DNA of 64,000 nt from Polymorphobacter megasporae (GCF_018982885.2 NZ_CP081849.1:806001-870000); one strand, 5' to 3'; counted from the stretch's first letter, positions 36,222 through 44,795 are shown. The notes: generated from the sequence alone by a model not told the origin. Program-made: numbers and translations.

Positions 36222-36250
36222 CAAACCCCGGCGGGCGAACCCGCCGGGGT
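36222..36250 (-). terminator. UUCG-loop hairpin terminator of ssb
   Basis: A perfect 11-bp stem (36225-36235 with 36240-36250) closes a loop that reads TTCG on the minus strand, followed by TTTGG. It begins 10 bp after the ssb stop codon at 36260. Confidence 0.8.
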
Positions 36251-36259
36251 CGGTGTCGA

Positions 36260-36613
36260 TCAGCCCTCCTGACCGTTGTCGGCGGCGCCCGGAGACTTGG
36301 TGAGGAAGTCGACCGTCTCGGCGATGAGCTCGACACCGTAGCGCTCGGCACCGTCCTTGTCGGTCCACTTGGTGTAGTGGAGGCGGCCCTGGACCGAGAC
36401 CTTCGCGCCCTTGCGGACGTATTTGCCGACGTTGGCGCCGAGGCCGTTGAAGCAGGTGACCTTGTGCCACTCGGTTTCCTTCTTGGCCTCGCCGCCGGCG
36501 GTGTTCCAGCGGCGCTCGGTGGCGACCGAGATCTGGGTGACATTGCCGCTCTGGGTGGCGCGGGTGATGGGGTCTGCGCCGACGTTGCCGACGATTACGA
36601 CGATGTTGGTCAT
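36260..36613 (-). CDS. ssb: single-stranded DNA-binding protein, copy 1
   Basis: A 117-aa OB-fold SSB: MTNIVVIVGNVGADPITRAT, EWHKVTCFNGLGANVGKYVR, KGAKVSVQGRLHYTKWTDKD. It is shorter than chromosomal SSB and lacks the acidic DDDIPF-type tail (ends GAADNGQEG), so it probably does not recruit the usual SSB partners. AGGAG lies 8 nt before the ATG. A 215-nt structured leader sits upstream. Short SSBs of this sort are carried by plasmids and integrative elements to protect incoming single strands. It is about 55-60% identical by eye to copy 2 at 37532. Confidence 0.93.
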   Translation of the reverse strand: MTNIVVIVGNVGADPITRATQSGNVTQISVATERRWNTAGGEAKKETEWHKVTCFNGLGANVGKYVRKGAKVSVQGRLHYTKWTDKDGAERYGVELIAETVDFLTKSPGAADNGQEG

Positions 36614-36648
36614 GATGGTTTCTCCTGAGCTTCACTATCGCGGGCCTG

Positions 36649-36864
36649 CCCCGTCGATGGCTCCGTTAAGAGCCGTGCGGTGGTGGCCCGGCACCGAGCG
36701 CGCAGACGCGAGGGGAACTCCGATTGCAGGGTCTTGGTGCGGGCCGCCTGTCCCCCGGCCCCGCGTTAGCGGAGAGCCGGAGAGGACAGGCAACACGGCC
36801 CTGCGATCGGGGTTGCTGGGCTACCGCTGTCGCGGCTTAGGAAGGCCATTGAGTACGGGTCAGG
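36649..36864 (-). promoter_or_regulatory. structured leader element, copy 2, upstream of ssb copy 1
   Basis: A GC-rich sequence ending 36 nt before the ssb start codon. On the minus strand it contains in order GGCTTTCCT-like AGGAAG complement, GGCAACACGG complement, a long hairpin around GGCTCTCCGCTAACGCGG, a GCGCGTCTGCGCGC-type hairpin and a GGCTCTTAACGGAGCC hairpin. The same blocks in the same order occur at 27728, 38001 and 57472. Strong conservation outside any credible reading frame points to RNA or single-stranded DNA structure. Confidence 0.75.
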
Positions 36865-37035
36865 CCTCCGAGCGAAGCGCCCCCGTGAGAGACCGGTGGC
36901 CCACTCGCCAAGTTGTCGGCAGCGTCGGTCCAGGCCCCTGCCCTGCTCGACCGTGGCAGCGTCACCGCCGTCGGTTGCCCTGCGTCCGATTCCGCCGTCG
37001 GCGAGGCCATAGCGGAACGCGGCACAGGCCTCCCG
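36865..37035. other. spacer upstream of leader copy 2
   Basis: No supported gene; the promoter for the leader/ssb transcript may lie here. Confidence 0.3.
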
Positions 37036-37347
37036 TCAACGCCGACGGCACGCTTGAGCACTCGTCGCCGATGGCGGGAGCGGAGGCCCATGCCGCCTCG
37101 CCAGCGTCGTCCGCAGGACGGCCCCCACGTCGGTGTCGGCGATCGCCGGTTTGACGCACACCGGACCCTGGTCGCCGCGCAAGAGGCAGCGGCTCGGCAC
37201 CGGATCCCCCGCGGATCGTTCGCCGGGTCGCGCGCAGCCCTTGCGCATCGAGCGCGGCGTGTTGCGACAGGGATCGTGATCTGAAGGACCGAGACGCCTT
37301 TGGGCGGCTCGGTGCAGCGCAGCCGTATAGTCATCGTCCAGCGCCAT
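37036..37347 (-). CDS. possible small protein between the two ssb genes
   Basis: A 103-codon frame starting MALDDDYTAALHRAAQRRLG and containing PVCVKPAIADTDVGAVLRTT. Codon third positions are GC-rich, but so are those of shadow frames here. No ribosome site is clear. Arg-rich ends reduce confidence. No family is recognised. Confidence 0.3.
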   Translation of the reverse strand: MALDDDYTAALHRAAQRRLGPSDHDPCRNTPRSMRKGCARPGERSAGDPVPSRCLLRGDQGPVCVKPAIADTDVGAVLRTTLARRHGPPLPPSATSAQACRRR

Positions 37348-37497
37348 GGGGTCAGGGCGCTGAAGGGCGCTGATATTATGGTCATTATCATGCCCGTCGA
37401 TCGCTGGGTGCACGACTGCGATCGATCAGACGGTGCTTCGAAGACGATGACGGGCGGGATGGAGATGAGCTACGCCTCCGGGTGAGACCAAGAAGGT

Positions 37498-37521
37498 CCC
37501 GGCGGGCATTAGCCCGCCGGG
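37498..37521 (-). terminator. hairpin after ssb copy 2
   Basis: CCCGGCGGGC and GCCCGCCGGG pair perfectly around a 4-base loop (ATTA on plus), 10 bp after the ssb stop, followed on the minus strand by ACCTTCTT. Confidence 0.7.
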
Positions 37522-37531
37522 CAGAACCGAC

Positions 37532-37966
37532 TCAGAACGGCACGTCGTCGTCCAGATCGTCGAGGCCACCAGTCGTTGCGGGCGTGCGCGCCGGCGTCTC
37601 GGTGCGGGTCTCGCGCTTGGGCGCATCGCCGGCCTTGGATGCGGGCGTGAGGAACTCGACGCTGTCGGCGAGGATCTCGACGCCGTACTTCGTTGCGCCG
37701 TCGGTGCCGGTCCAGCTCGTATAGTGGAGGCGGCCCTGGATCGAGACCTTCGAGCCCTTGCGGACGTACTTGGCGACGTTGGTGCCGAGGCCGTTGAAGC
37801 AGGTGACGCGGTGCCACTCGGTCTGCTCCTTGATCTCGCCGGTATTCTTGTCAGTCCACTTGGTCGAGGTGGCGATCGACAGCGAGGTGACGGTGCCGCC
37901 GGACTGGATGCTGCGGCTGATCGGGTCGGCGCCGGCGTTGCCGATGATGATGACGAGGTTGGTCAT
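37532..37966 (-). CDS. ssb: single-stranded DNA-binding protein, copy 2
   Basis: A 144-aa SSB with a full OB fold (MTNLVIIIGNAGADPISRSI, EWHRVTCFNGLGTNVAKYVR, KGSKVSIQGRLHYTSWTGTD), a Pro/Thr-rich linker and the acidic C-terminal tip LDDLDDDVPF. Unlike copy 1 this tip can recruit SSB-interacting proteins. AGGAG precedes the ATG by 8 nt. It has a structured leader 35 nt upstream and a terminator downstream, the same layout as copy 1, which suggests a duplication of the whole leader-gene-terminator unit. Confidence 0.94.
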   Translation of the reverse strand: MTNLVIIIGNAGADPISRSIQSGGTVTSLSIATSTKWTDKNTGEIKEQTEWHRVTCFNGLGTNVAKYVRKGSKVSIQGRLHYTSWTGTDGATKYGVEILADSVEFLTPASKAGDAPKRETRTETPARTPATTGGLDDLDDDVPF

Positions 37967-38000
37967 GGTGATTCTCCTGAGCTTCGGCCCACGGGATCGT

Positions 38001-38215
38001 CCCGTCGACGGGCTCCGTTAAGAGCCGTGCGGCGGTGGTCCGGCACCAAGCGCGCAGACGCGCGGGGAACCCCGATTTCAGGGGCGGTGCGGGCAGCCCG
38101 TCCCCCGGCTCCGCGTGAGCGGAGAGCCGGAGAGGACCGGCAACACGGCCCTGACAATCGGGGTTGCCGGGCCACCGCTGTCGCGGCTTAGGAAAGCCCA
38201 GTGAGACGGGGCGAG
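38001..38215 (-). promoter_or_regulatory. structured leader element, copy 3, upstream of ssb copy 2
   Basis: Ends 35 nt before the ssb start. The minus strand shows a hairpin with GGCTCTCCGC-TCAC-GCGGAGCC extended by GTCC/GGAC pairs, then GCGCGTCTGCGCGC, GGTGCCGGACCACC and GGCTC-TTAACG-GAGCC. It is about 80% or more identical by eye to copy 2 over long blocks. No reading frame is preserved between copies. Confidence 0.75.
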
Positions 38216-38377
38216 GTCGAGGTCGATCGCCCGCAGTGAGAACCGGTGCGTTACGCAGTCATCACGGCGTTGCCGCGCTCCCCGGGCGTTGTGCCAGAGT
38301 CGGCAACGATCACTGCTACAGCCGCCCTCCCTGGTGGAGTGCACGACCAGAGATCGAGGTGTCCGAGCGGCGACGTC

Positions 38378-38969
38378 CTAGATGACCTCGGCCAGCATCA
38401 ACGCCGCTCGGTCGGGCGCGAGGCGGCGGTAGATAGCCTGGCGGCTCACGCCGAGCAGGGTGGCAATTTCGGTCACAATCGGTGGCAGATCCACCTTGAT
38501 TGAGCGTCGTGCCTGCTTCCGTCGGGCCGGCGATATCGCGGGCTGCCCGAAGCGGGTGCAAGCGCGCTGTGCAGCGGCGATCCCGGCGATCGTGCACTCG
38601 TGATTGGTGCCGCGCTCGTACTCGCGCGATCGCGGAGAAGACGTGGACGATCAGCGTGCCGCTGGCCGACGTCGTGTCGATCATCGTCTCGTTGAGCGAG
38701 CGGAACCTGATGCCGCGCTTCTGAAGATTGGTCATGACGTTAACAAGGTCAGCGATCGAGCGACCGAGCCGGTCGAGCTTCCAGACGAGGAGAACGTCCT
38801 CGCCGGGACGGACGAACGAGATCGCCTTTTCAAGATCGGGCCTGGCGAGGGCGGCATCACCGACACCGTGGTCGACGAAAATGCGATCGCAGCCGGCGGC
38901 AGCGAGCGCATCGAGCTGGAGCTGCGGTTGTTGGTAGGCAGTTGAGCCCCGGGCGTAACTAACAAGCAC
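38378..38969 (-). pseudogene. serine recombinase (resolvase/invertase), frameshifted
   Basis: The catalytic domain is intact: MLVSYARGSTAYQQPQLQLD (with the nucleophile Ser in VSYARGST), IFVDHGVGDAALARPDLEKA, VWKLDRLGRSIADLVNVM, GTLIVHVFSAIA. An extra base at about 38630 then shifts the frame; the correct continuation is EYERGTNHECTIAGIAAAQR, and later IVTEIATLLGVSRQAIYRRL, ending with TAG at 38378. That tail carries the DNA-binding helix-turn-helix, so the protein as read has lost it. A shorter remnant of a close relative lies at 3598-3753. Such resolvases belong to Tn3-type transposons or plasmids. Confidence 0.85.
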
Positions 38970-39340
38970 GTGAACCCGTTACTATGATCGTGTCGGTCGG
39001 AGCACATCTGTCGGTGTCCGAAACGCAACGCTGCTACGTTGGAACCGCGCAGGGTATGTAACGGCATCCACTTCGGGGCGTCGGGCCGCATATGCAGCGC
39101 AAGCGACGGTAATACCCAGTTTCAGGTCTGATGGTATGCCGAGGACCTCATGAGAAGATGCACGTCGTTTGCCTATGCTAGTCGGATCGCCTCCTTCCAG
39201 CCGGAACTCGCCATTGGGAACGGTGACCCGCATTTCCATTCAACCATCCCCTGCCAGAACGGACCGCCCCCTTCCGAGCGTCGCTGTGATCAGGATCATG
39301 GTAGTTGACTCCGTCAACAGTGTCGTCCGATAAGGCAGGA
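38970..39340. other. spacer with an uncertain minus-strand frame
   Basis: A minus-strand frame of 85 codons (39239 to 38982, beginning MEMRVTVPNGEFRLEGGDPT) has a possible AGGGG site but resembles no known protein. The promoter of the MarR-GNAT gene should lie near 39290-39330. Confidence 0.3.
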
Positions 39341-40255
39341 ATGGACACCGCGATCGAGGCCATCCGAACCTTCAACCGCTTCTTCACCCGGCACGTGGGT
39401 GCCATTGATGCGCGCTTCCTGGATACCGACGCGAACCTGCCAGAAGCGCGCTTGCTGTTTGAGATCGCCCGGCAAGAGCCGGTTCAGGCGAACGCGTTGC
39501 AGGCCGCACTCGGCGTTGATCGTGGGTATCTCAGCCGCATGATCGCCCGCTTCGAGGATCGGGGGTGGATCATGCGTAACCGAATTGAAGCCGATGCGCG
39601 CACGCGCCCGATCCATCTTACTGCGGTAGGACGCGCAGCTTTCGATCAGATCGACCAGCGGCAGCGTTCCGCGGTCGCCCACGACCTGAACCGTCTTAGT
39701 GCCGTGGAACAGGATGATCTGGTGCAGGCGCTGACCAGGGCACGGCTGCTACTCGACACGAACGCTCGTATTGAGTGCGTCATTCGAGCGGCCGGCGTTG
39801 GAGAGGTCAGTCAGGTCGCGGCGCGACAATCGATCCTGTATGCCGCGAGCCACGGCTGGGGGCGTGCGCTAGAAACGCTGGAGGCCGAGACGACGGCCAC
39901 GTTCCTGCGCCGCTTCAAGCCTGATCGGGAACAGTGTTGGGTGGCTGATCTCGCCGGGGTAATGGCCGGTGCGGTCTTCCTCACCGACGAAGGGAATGGC
40001 GTCGCCCGTCTCCGCCTGCTGCATGTCGAACCATTCGCTCGCCGGCGGGGCATCGGCGATGCGTTGGTACGCGGGTGTGTCGGGTTTGCGCGCGAAAAGA
40101 GATACGACCAGATCGCCCTGTGGACACACACCGTGTTGGACGCGGCCCGCCGCATCTATGCGCATCACGGTTTCGAATGCATCGCCACGGAAGTCCATCA
40201 CGAGTTCGGAGAGCCAGTGCAGGGGGAGACGTGGCGGTTGATTCTGGCGGGATAG
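39341..40255 (+). CDS. MarR-type winged helix fused to GNAT acetyltransferase
   Basis: A 304-aa two-domain protein. The N-terminal 140 residues form a MarR wHTH (LPEARLLFEIARQEPVQANA, LGVDRGYLSRMIARFEDRGW, ADARTRPIHLTAVGRAAFDQ). The C-terminal domain is a GNAT fold with GVARLRLLHVEPFARRRGIG, the acetyl-CoA pyrophosphate loop RRRGIGDAL, and RRIYAHHGFE. AAGGCAGG lies just before ATG 39341, which is preferred over 39305. This fusion family acetylates small molecules and/or senses ligands to control its own operon. It is monocistronic and convergent with the AAA ATPase gene. The substrate is unknown. Confidence 0.9.
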   Translation: MDTAIEAIRTFNRFFTRHVGAIDARFLDTDANLPEARLLFEIARQEPVQANALQAALGVDRGYLSRMIARFEDRGWIMRNRIEADARTRPIHLTAVGRAAFDQIDQRQRSAVAHDLNRLSAVEQDDLVQALTRARLLLDTNARIECVIRAAGVGEVSQVAARQSILYAASHGWGRALETLEAETTATFLRRFKPDREQCWVADLAGVMAGAVFLTDEGNGVARLRLLHVEPFARRRGIGDALVRGCVGFAREKRYDQIALWTHTVLDAARRIYAHHGFECIATEVHHEFGEPVQGETWRLILAG

Positions 40256-40288
40256 ATGCGCACCGCTTCCGAACTCGGCTTCGCGCAC

Positions 40289-41488
40289 CTATTCCCCCTG
40301 CCCCGCCCCGGGATCTCCGACCGGCATCGCCCTGCGCATGAACGCGCCGAACATCGGCACGGTGAACGCCGTCTCGCCGTATCCCGGCGTGTAGATCATC
40401 CCCTTGGCGATCAATGACGCGCGTACGGGACCAAAGCTCGAAGGCTTCCGGCCAATATGATCGGCAATGGCGGTTGAATTAAAGGGCCCCTCCCCGAGCT
40501 CGGCCATGCCGCGCAGATAGCGCTTTTCTGACGGTGTCAGCCGGTCGAAACGGACACGGAAAAAACTGTCGTCGAGTGCGGCGATCGCGGTCGGGTGAGC
40601 AAGGTCAACGTCTGCTGCCGTAATCGGGCAAGCGTCGGCCGCGTCCCAACATTGTTTTCCCCACTCCTGCAGGAAATAGGGATAGCCTTCGGTGACGGCG
40701 AGGATCTTCGCGACCGCGTCCGGCTCGATGGCACATTCCTCGGCCTCGATCGGGTGGACAATGGCGGACGTCGCGGCGGCGTCCCCGAGCGGACCGATGC
40801 TGGTGAACAGAAACAGCCGCTCGGCATACGACTTTGCCTTGCCCATTTGCCCGGCCAGTTGCGGGAGGCCAGCGGCGACCAGCGTGATCGGGCGATCATT
40901 TTGGCGCGCGCGGTGAAGCGCCGTAATCAAGGCCGCCAGGTCGCGTTCGGGCACATATTGCAGTTCGTCGATGAACAGCACGAGCGCGGTCTGGCGCTCC
41001 CCTGCCGCGGCCCCGGCAAGGTCAATCAAATCGATCAGATCGGCTTCGAGATCGCCGTTGTCGGCGACCCCTATCTCGCCAAGGTCGAGCGATGCCTCCA
41101 ATTCACCGTAGCTCAGCTTGAATGCCTTCACGAACCGGGCGAGCGCTCCCAGGCCCCGCTTGGCCAACGTCATAGCCGCCTGCCCGCGATCGAGCTTCAG
41201 CATGGCGGTGCGGAGTGCCGGGACCAGCATGGCAGGCAGCGACTGGCCCTCTGGTGCCTCGATCGGCACGCTCAAGATACCCTCGCCTTCCGCTGCCCGG
41301 CGCATCGCGTTGAGCAACACCGTCTTGCCTACTCCCCGCAAGCCGAGCAGAATCATGCTCTGCGCATGACGGCCGCTTTTGATGCGGTCGAGCGCGACGG
41401 CGACGGTTTCGAGGACGTCCTCGCGGCCGGCAAGTTCGGGCGGTCGGCTGCCCGCGCCAGGCGAGAAGGGATTGCGGCGTGGGTCCAT
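40289..41488 (-). CDS. AAA+ ATPase of the ORC/STAND-like type
   Basis: A 399-aa protein. Walker A is LLGLRGVGKTVLLNAM (about 45-60), Walker B ALVLFIDELQYVPE (about 167-180), sensor VAAGLPQLAG. The C terminus is a winged helix (LTPSEKRYLRGMAELGEGPF, SLIAKGMIYTPGYGETAFTV). Proteins like this (annotated only as ATP-binding) are common in bacterial accessory DNA; they may act as DNA-binding switches. The gene stands alone; its stop is 33 bp from the convergent MarR-GNAT gene. No partner effector is visible. Confidence 0.85.
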   Translation of the reverse strand: MDPRRNPFSPGAGSRPPELAGREDVLETVAVALDRIKSGRHAQSMILLGLRGVGKTVLLNAMRRAAEGEGILSVPIEAPEGQSLPAMLVPALRTAMLKLDRGQAAMTLAKRGLGALARFVKAFKLSYGELEASLDLGEIGVADNGDLEADLIDLIDLAGAAAGERQTALVLFIDELQYVPERDLAALITALHRARQNDRPITLVAAGLPQLAGQMGKAKSYAERLFLFTSIGPLGDAAATSAIVHPIEAEECAIEPDAVAKILAVTEGYPYFLQEWGKQCWDAADACPITAADVDLAHPTAIAALDDSFFRVRFDRLTPSEKRYLRGMAELGEGPFNSTAIADHIGRKPSSFGPVRASLIAKGMIYTPGYGETAFTVPMFGAFMRRAMPVGDPGAGQGE

Positions 41489-41691
41489 TCTAGGCTGTTT
41501 ATACGGTTCTAGTTGGTTCGCATAGAACGATGTAAATCATCTATATTTTGCTATGCCTCAATCAGGCTAATGTGAATGCGCGAAGTCTTCCGATGACGGC
41601 GGGCGACGGCGACACGACGCGCGAATTCGATCCGTACCGTGTCGTTGGCGGCGTCGCTGCGAACATTGGTTGACCCTCAGGCGTCGGTGCG
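41489..41691. other. divergent spacer
   Basis: No gene. An AT-rich run (GTAAATCATCTATATTTTGC, about 41531-41550) may contain the promoter for the AAA ATPase or DUF2442 gene. Confidence 0.35.
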
Positions 41692-42228
41692 GTGCGAGTA
41701 TGGCGCTCATTCCGATCAACGAAGCTTGCACGAGTTGAACGATTGAATGTCACCGACACCGCACGCACCATCATCTCCGAGCCAGTGATCGGCCCTGCAA
41801 CACTGCATCTCGCTTCGTCGGATGGGACCGAAACAGAGCTTATTACGGTCGACACGCTCAATGACCGCGCCTTTGCCGCGCTGCGCGACCCGACCGAGTT
41901 CGCCGAGGTGGAGATCGGCGATTGGAGCTACAGTCTTGCTTGGCCGTTGGAAGTTGAGCTCGGCGGAGATCCACTTTGGCGCGACACGCTCTTGGCGACG
42001 GGAGATGGCGCCGAGCGAGCGTTTCTCGAATGGCGAATGCGACCCGCCCTGTCATTATCCAAGGCGGCCGAGGCACTCGGCGTGTCGCGTCAAATGGCGG
42101 CCTCTTATTCGAACGGTGAGAAGACGTGCCGAAGCCCAATCCTGCGCGCTTGCCGGGGGTGGGATGTCGGACATGGGCTTTATCAAGCCGCGTCGTCGCT
42201 TCCAAAGCCAAATGCTCACGCGTATTGA
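41692..42228 (+). CDS. DUF2442-type protein with C-terminal helix-turn-helix
   Basis: Up to 178 aa. The middle matches DUF2442 (ITVDTLNDRAFAALRDPTEF, VEIGDWSYSLAWPLEVELGG), and the C-terminal part AFLEWRMRPALSLSKAAEAL, GVSRQMAASYSNGEK is an HTH. DUF2442 proteins are often antitoxin-like partners of DUF4160 proteins; no DUF4160 gene is next to it, so this may be an orphan. GTG 41692 is the longest start; TTG 41743 (before NVTDTA) is possible. The last residues after ILRACRGWDVG look altered, suggesting a C-terminal frame change. Confidence 0.65.
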   Translation: MRVWRSFRSTKLARVERLNVTDTARTIISEPVIGPATLHLASSDGTETELITVDTLNDRAFAALRDPTEFAEVEIGDWSYSLAWPLEVELGGDPLWRDTLLATGDGAERAFLEWRMRPALSLSKAAEALGVSRQMAASYSNGEKTCRSPILRACRGWDVGHGLYQAASSLPKPNAHAY

Positions 42229-42282
42229 ATGCGGCGGGATATCGCCGAGCCGCAGACGGATAGACATGGGTATTCCCGCAGC

Positions 42283-43071
42283 ATGACCTATGGCTTCTTT
42301 GAAATTTCCAAGATCGGCTGGGTGCTGGTTGCGCCTGAAACGATGCTCTTCCTTCCATTCGCCGTCGCCCTCTGGTCGGTGTTCGCTCATCGCCGCCGCT
42401 TAGCGCTGTACGCGCTCGCGTTAGGATTTGGCCTCGTGCTCGCGGTCGGCATTTTCCCGCTCGGCGATTTATTGCTCGTGCCGATGGAAGGCAGATATCC
42501 GGCCAATCCGCCGCTGCAGGAGGTTGATGCAATCATCATACTGGGCGGCGGGGGTAACCCGGCGGTAGCCGCGCGGTGGGGGACATCCGGGATCGGTGAC
42601 GCCGGCGATCGATATCTGGCAGGCGGGGCTTTGGCCCGTCGCTTTCCAACATCGGTGATCTATTTCACCGGCGGGTCCGGGGACCTGATCGGCGACAGGA
42701 TGAGCGAAGCAACCGTTGCCCCTCAGCTCCTGGAAGCGACAGGCGTCGATCGGGCGCGGGTGCATCTGGAAGGCGGATCGCGATCGACGGCAGAAAATGC
42801 TCAGCGTTTGCGCGAAAGCGCTGCGCTTCAATCAGCGCGTCACATCGTTCTTGTGACCAGTGCCTTTCACATGCCCCGTGCCATGCTCGCATTTTGTGCG
42901 GCTGGCTGGCATGGCTTAGTCCCGTATCCGGCAGATTTCCGATCAACGACATTTGGCAATGGGATCGGCTGGAGCTTCGCGCATCATTTACAGATGCTGG
43001 ATATAGCGGCGAAGGAGTGGGTCGGCCTTTTCGCGTATCGACTTACCGGACGCGCCGCCCAGTCTTGCTAA
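42283..43071 (+). CDS. YdcF/ElyC family (DUF218) membrane protein
   Basis: A 262-aa protein. Two N-terminal transmembrane helices (ISKIGWVLVAPETMLFLPFA and LALYALALGFGLVLAVGIFP) precede the DUF218 domain: VDAIIILGGGG, STAENAQRLRESAALQSARH, VLVTSAFHMPRAMLAFCAAG. ATG 42283 (MTYGFF) is chosen as the natural start before the first helix. ElyC-like proteins are linked to envelope polysaccharide or peptidoglycan precursor metabolism; the specific reaction is not known. The gene lies 54 bp after the DUF2442 gene. Confidence 0.88.
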   Translation: MTYGFFEISKIGWVLVAPETMLFLPFAVALWSVFAHRRRLALYALALGFGLVLAVGIFPLGDLLLVPMEGRYPANPPLQEVDAIIILGGGGNPAVAARWGTSGIGDAGDRYLAGGALARRFPTSVIYFTGGSGDLIGDRMSEATVAPQLLEATGVDRARVHLEGGSRSTAENAQRLRESAALQSARHIVLVTSAFHMPRAMLAFCAAGWHGLVPYPADFRSTTFGNGIGWSFAHHLQMLDIAAKEWVGLFAYRLTGRAAQSC

Positions 43072-43126
43072 ATCCAAGCGCAGACTCCAACGTGGTCCGA
43101 CAGTAGCCGGACAACTGGAGGGTAAA

Positions 43127-43318
43127 ATGCCAATCGCTCGCGCGCTTATGGTTCTCATCGTTGTTTCGGCCGCCGGATCGCTGTCGGCGGCACCCTGCAA
43201 GGATGCCAAGGGCAAATTCATCAAGTGCCCGCCTGTCGCCGCAGCCCCCGCCGCCCGGTGCCGCAACGCCAAGGGTGCGTTCGCCAAGTGCGGTTCCCCC
43301 GGCGCCAAGCCCGCGTAA
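43127..43318 (+). CDS. small exported protein with two Cys-bounded repeats
   Basis: A 63-aa protein. MPIARALMVLIVVSAAGSLS is a signal peptide cleaved near SAA. The mature part has two copies of a short unit, CKDAKGKFIKC and CRNAKGAFAKC, joined by an Ala/Pro linker; each unit could form a disulphide loop. GGAGGG lies 7 nt before the ATG. The gene follows ydcF by 55 bp. The function is unknown; a periplasmic structural or metal-binding role is possible. Confidence 0.75.
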   Translation: MPIARALMVLIVVSAAGSLSAAPCKDAKGKFIKCPPVAAAPAARCRNAKGAFAKCGSPGAKPA

Positions 43319-43382
43319 AGCCGATCCCGACATATCGGGTCGTCGACCAGCGATCTAAAACGCTGCCCTATATACCTATGGC

Positions 43383-43766
43383 TTAACTCCGCGCCCGTTC
43401 GACCAGTCTTTTCCGCTCGCGCTCGCTGGCACTATTCCAGGCCTCGATCGATACGCCGGGTGGCGGCGGGTGAAGGCCAGGACGCAACGCGGCCGCAACA
43501 GGCGTGAGATGACCCCCGCGCTTCTCTTGCTGCCGACGAACCGAGCGTTCGTAGAAGTCCGGCGACAGCATCAAGCGCTTCGAGCCGCACTGCGAGCAGC
43601 GGAACCGACGATGCGCCTCTCGCCAATCGGTCGGCCAACCGCGGCGGCGAAACAGCGCCAGGATTCGGCCGATTGCGACCACGACGTCGTGACGGCACTC
43701 GCCACACTTGATGCGGAGATCCGCCTTGCCCATCAACTGCGTGAGATCGTGAAGCGGCCCGGCCAT
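43383..43766 (-). CDS. zinc-ribbon-like hypothetical protein
   Basis: A 127-aa protein with CGEC (about residues 21-24) and CSQC (about 57-60) in the context IKCGECRHDVVVAIGRILAL and HRRFRCSQCGSKRLMLSPDF, a four-cysteine zinc ribbon. The C terminus contains GVSIEAWNSASERERKRLVE. It is basic and probably binds nucleic acid or protein. The family is common in sphingomonads without known function. It shares direction with the downstream DUF5818 gene. Confidence 0.75.
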   Translation of the reverse strand: MAGPLHDLTQLMGKADLRIKCGECRHDVVVAIGRILALFRRRGWPTDWREAHRRFRCSQCGSKRLMLSPDFYERSVRRQQEKRGGHLTPVAAALRPGLHPPPPGVSIEAWNSASERERKRLVERARS

Positions 43767-43799
43767 AGACGGAACATAAACAGAACGGGCCGTGAGTCG

Positions 43800-44009
43800 C
43801 TAGTCCGGCAGGGTGATCATATCAACCTCGAGAAGGTCGACCCCCGCGCGCGGGCCGGTGACGACAACCTGTTTCGAGACAAGCCAGGTGGCGGCGTGAG
43901 GATCCGTAATGTCGAGACGCCAGCGGCCTCCGCTGTCTGTATCAAGCGCGAAGCCATGCCTCGTAGCGACGAGACGTCCCTTGAGGCTATGATGCGTCGA
44001 GCACGGCAT
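43800..44009 (-). CDS. DUF5818-type small protein
   Basis: A 69-aa beta-rich protein: LKGRLVATRHGFALDTDSGG, RWRLDITDPHAATWLVSKQV, VTGPRAGVDLLEVDMITLPD. This matches the small OB-like DUF5818 proteins found in sphingomonads. ATG 44009 is chosen; the frame extends upstream only as a shadow of the SRAP gene. It is divergent from the SRAP pseudogene at 44061, about 50 bp away. Confidence 0.72.
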   Translation of the reverse strand: MPCSTHHSLKGRLVATRHGFALDTDSGGRWRLDITDPHAATWLVSKQVVVTGPRAGVDLLEVDMITLPD

Positions 44010-44060
44010 CCGCTGGGTATAAACTATTCGGTAACCAATGTTGTCAGGAGGTCGTGGGGA

Positions 44061-44697
44061 ATGTGTGGCCGTTTCCGTAATCTGCAGACATGGTCCAACT
44101 TGTACGGGGATCTGCAGCGTTTCCTCGGCCCGGTCACCCAAGCGGCGGTCAACCTCGAGCCCCGCGAGCAGGTGCGTCCGACACAGACCGCGCCGATCGT
44201 TCGAATGATCGATGGCGCGGTTGGCGTTACGAACGCGCGCTGGTGGCTCGTGCCCTGGTTTCACGAGGGCACGCTCAAGGATTGGAAGGCGACGAATTCA
44301 ACGCCCGGGCCGAGACCGTCGCGACCTCGCGGGCGTACCGCGACAGCTTCAAGCGAAGGCGTTGCCTGATGCCGGCAGACGGCTGGTACGAATGGATGGG
44401 GCCGCACGACGACGACGATAAGCGCAAGCAGCCGTGGCTGTTCGCTCCGAAAGACGGTGCGCCGATCATGCTCGCGGGTATCTGGGACCGATGCGAGACG
44501 ATCGATCAGGGATCGATTGAGAGCTTTTCGATCGTGACGCAACCCGCTGGTGCCCCCCTGAACGGCTACCATGATCGCGCTCCTGCCGTGCTGTTCGGTG
44601 ATTAATGGGCGCGCTGGCTCGATCTGGATGCCGATGTCGCGGATCTGCTCGGGCCGGAAAGCCGCGATCGGTTCGACGTGGTGAGGTGTGCAATTAG
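44061..44697 (+). pseudogene. SRAP/YedK (HMCES-type) DNA-protein crosslink protein, broken
   Basis: The start MCGRFRNLQTW has the catalytic Cys2 of SOS response-associated peptidases, which bind abasic sites in single-stranded DNA. TNARWWLVPWFHEGTLKDWK follows. About 44295 one base is missing, so FNARAETVATSRAYRDSFKR, RRCLMPADGWYEWMGPHDDD and FSIVTQPAGAPLNGYHDRAP are in another frame. There is then an in-frame TAA at 44603-44605, after which the expected C terminus continues (WARWLDLDADVADLLGPESR) to a stop at 44695-44697. Two independent lesions make this a true pseudogene. Confidence 0.85.
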
Positions 44698-44795
44698 ATA
44701 GTTAACGCCCCTCCCGAGCCGGCGCGCGTTCGCCCACCGCAGATAGCGAAATCTTTCTTTGAGCGTGGGCGGCAGCAACTGGCAGCCGTACCGCG

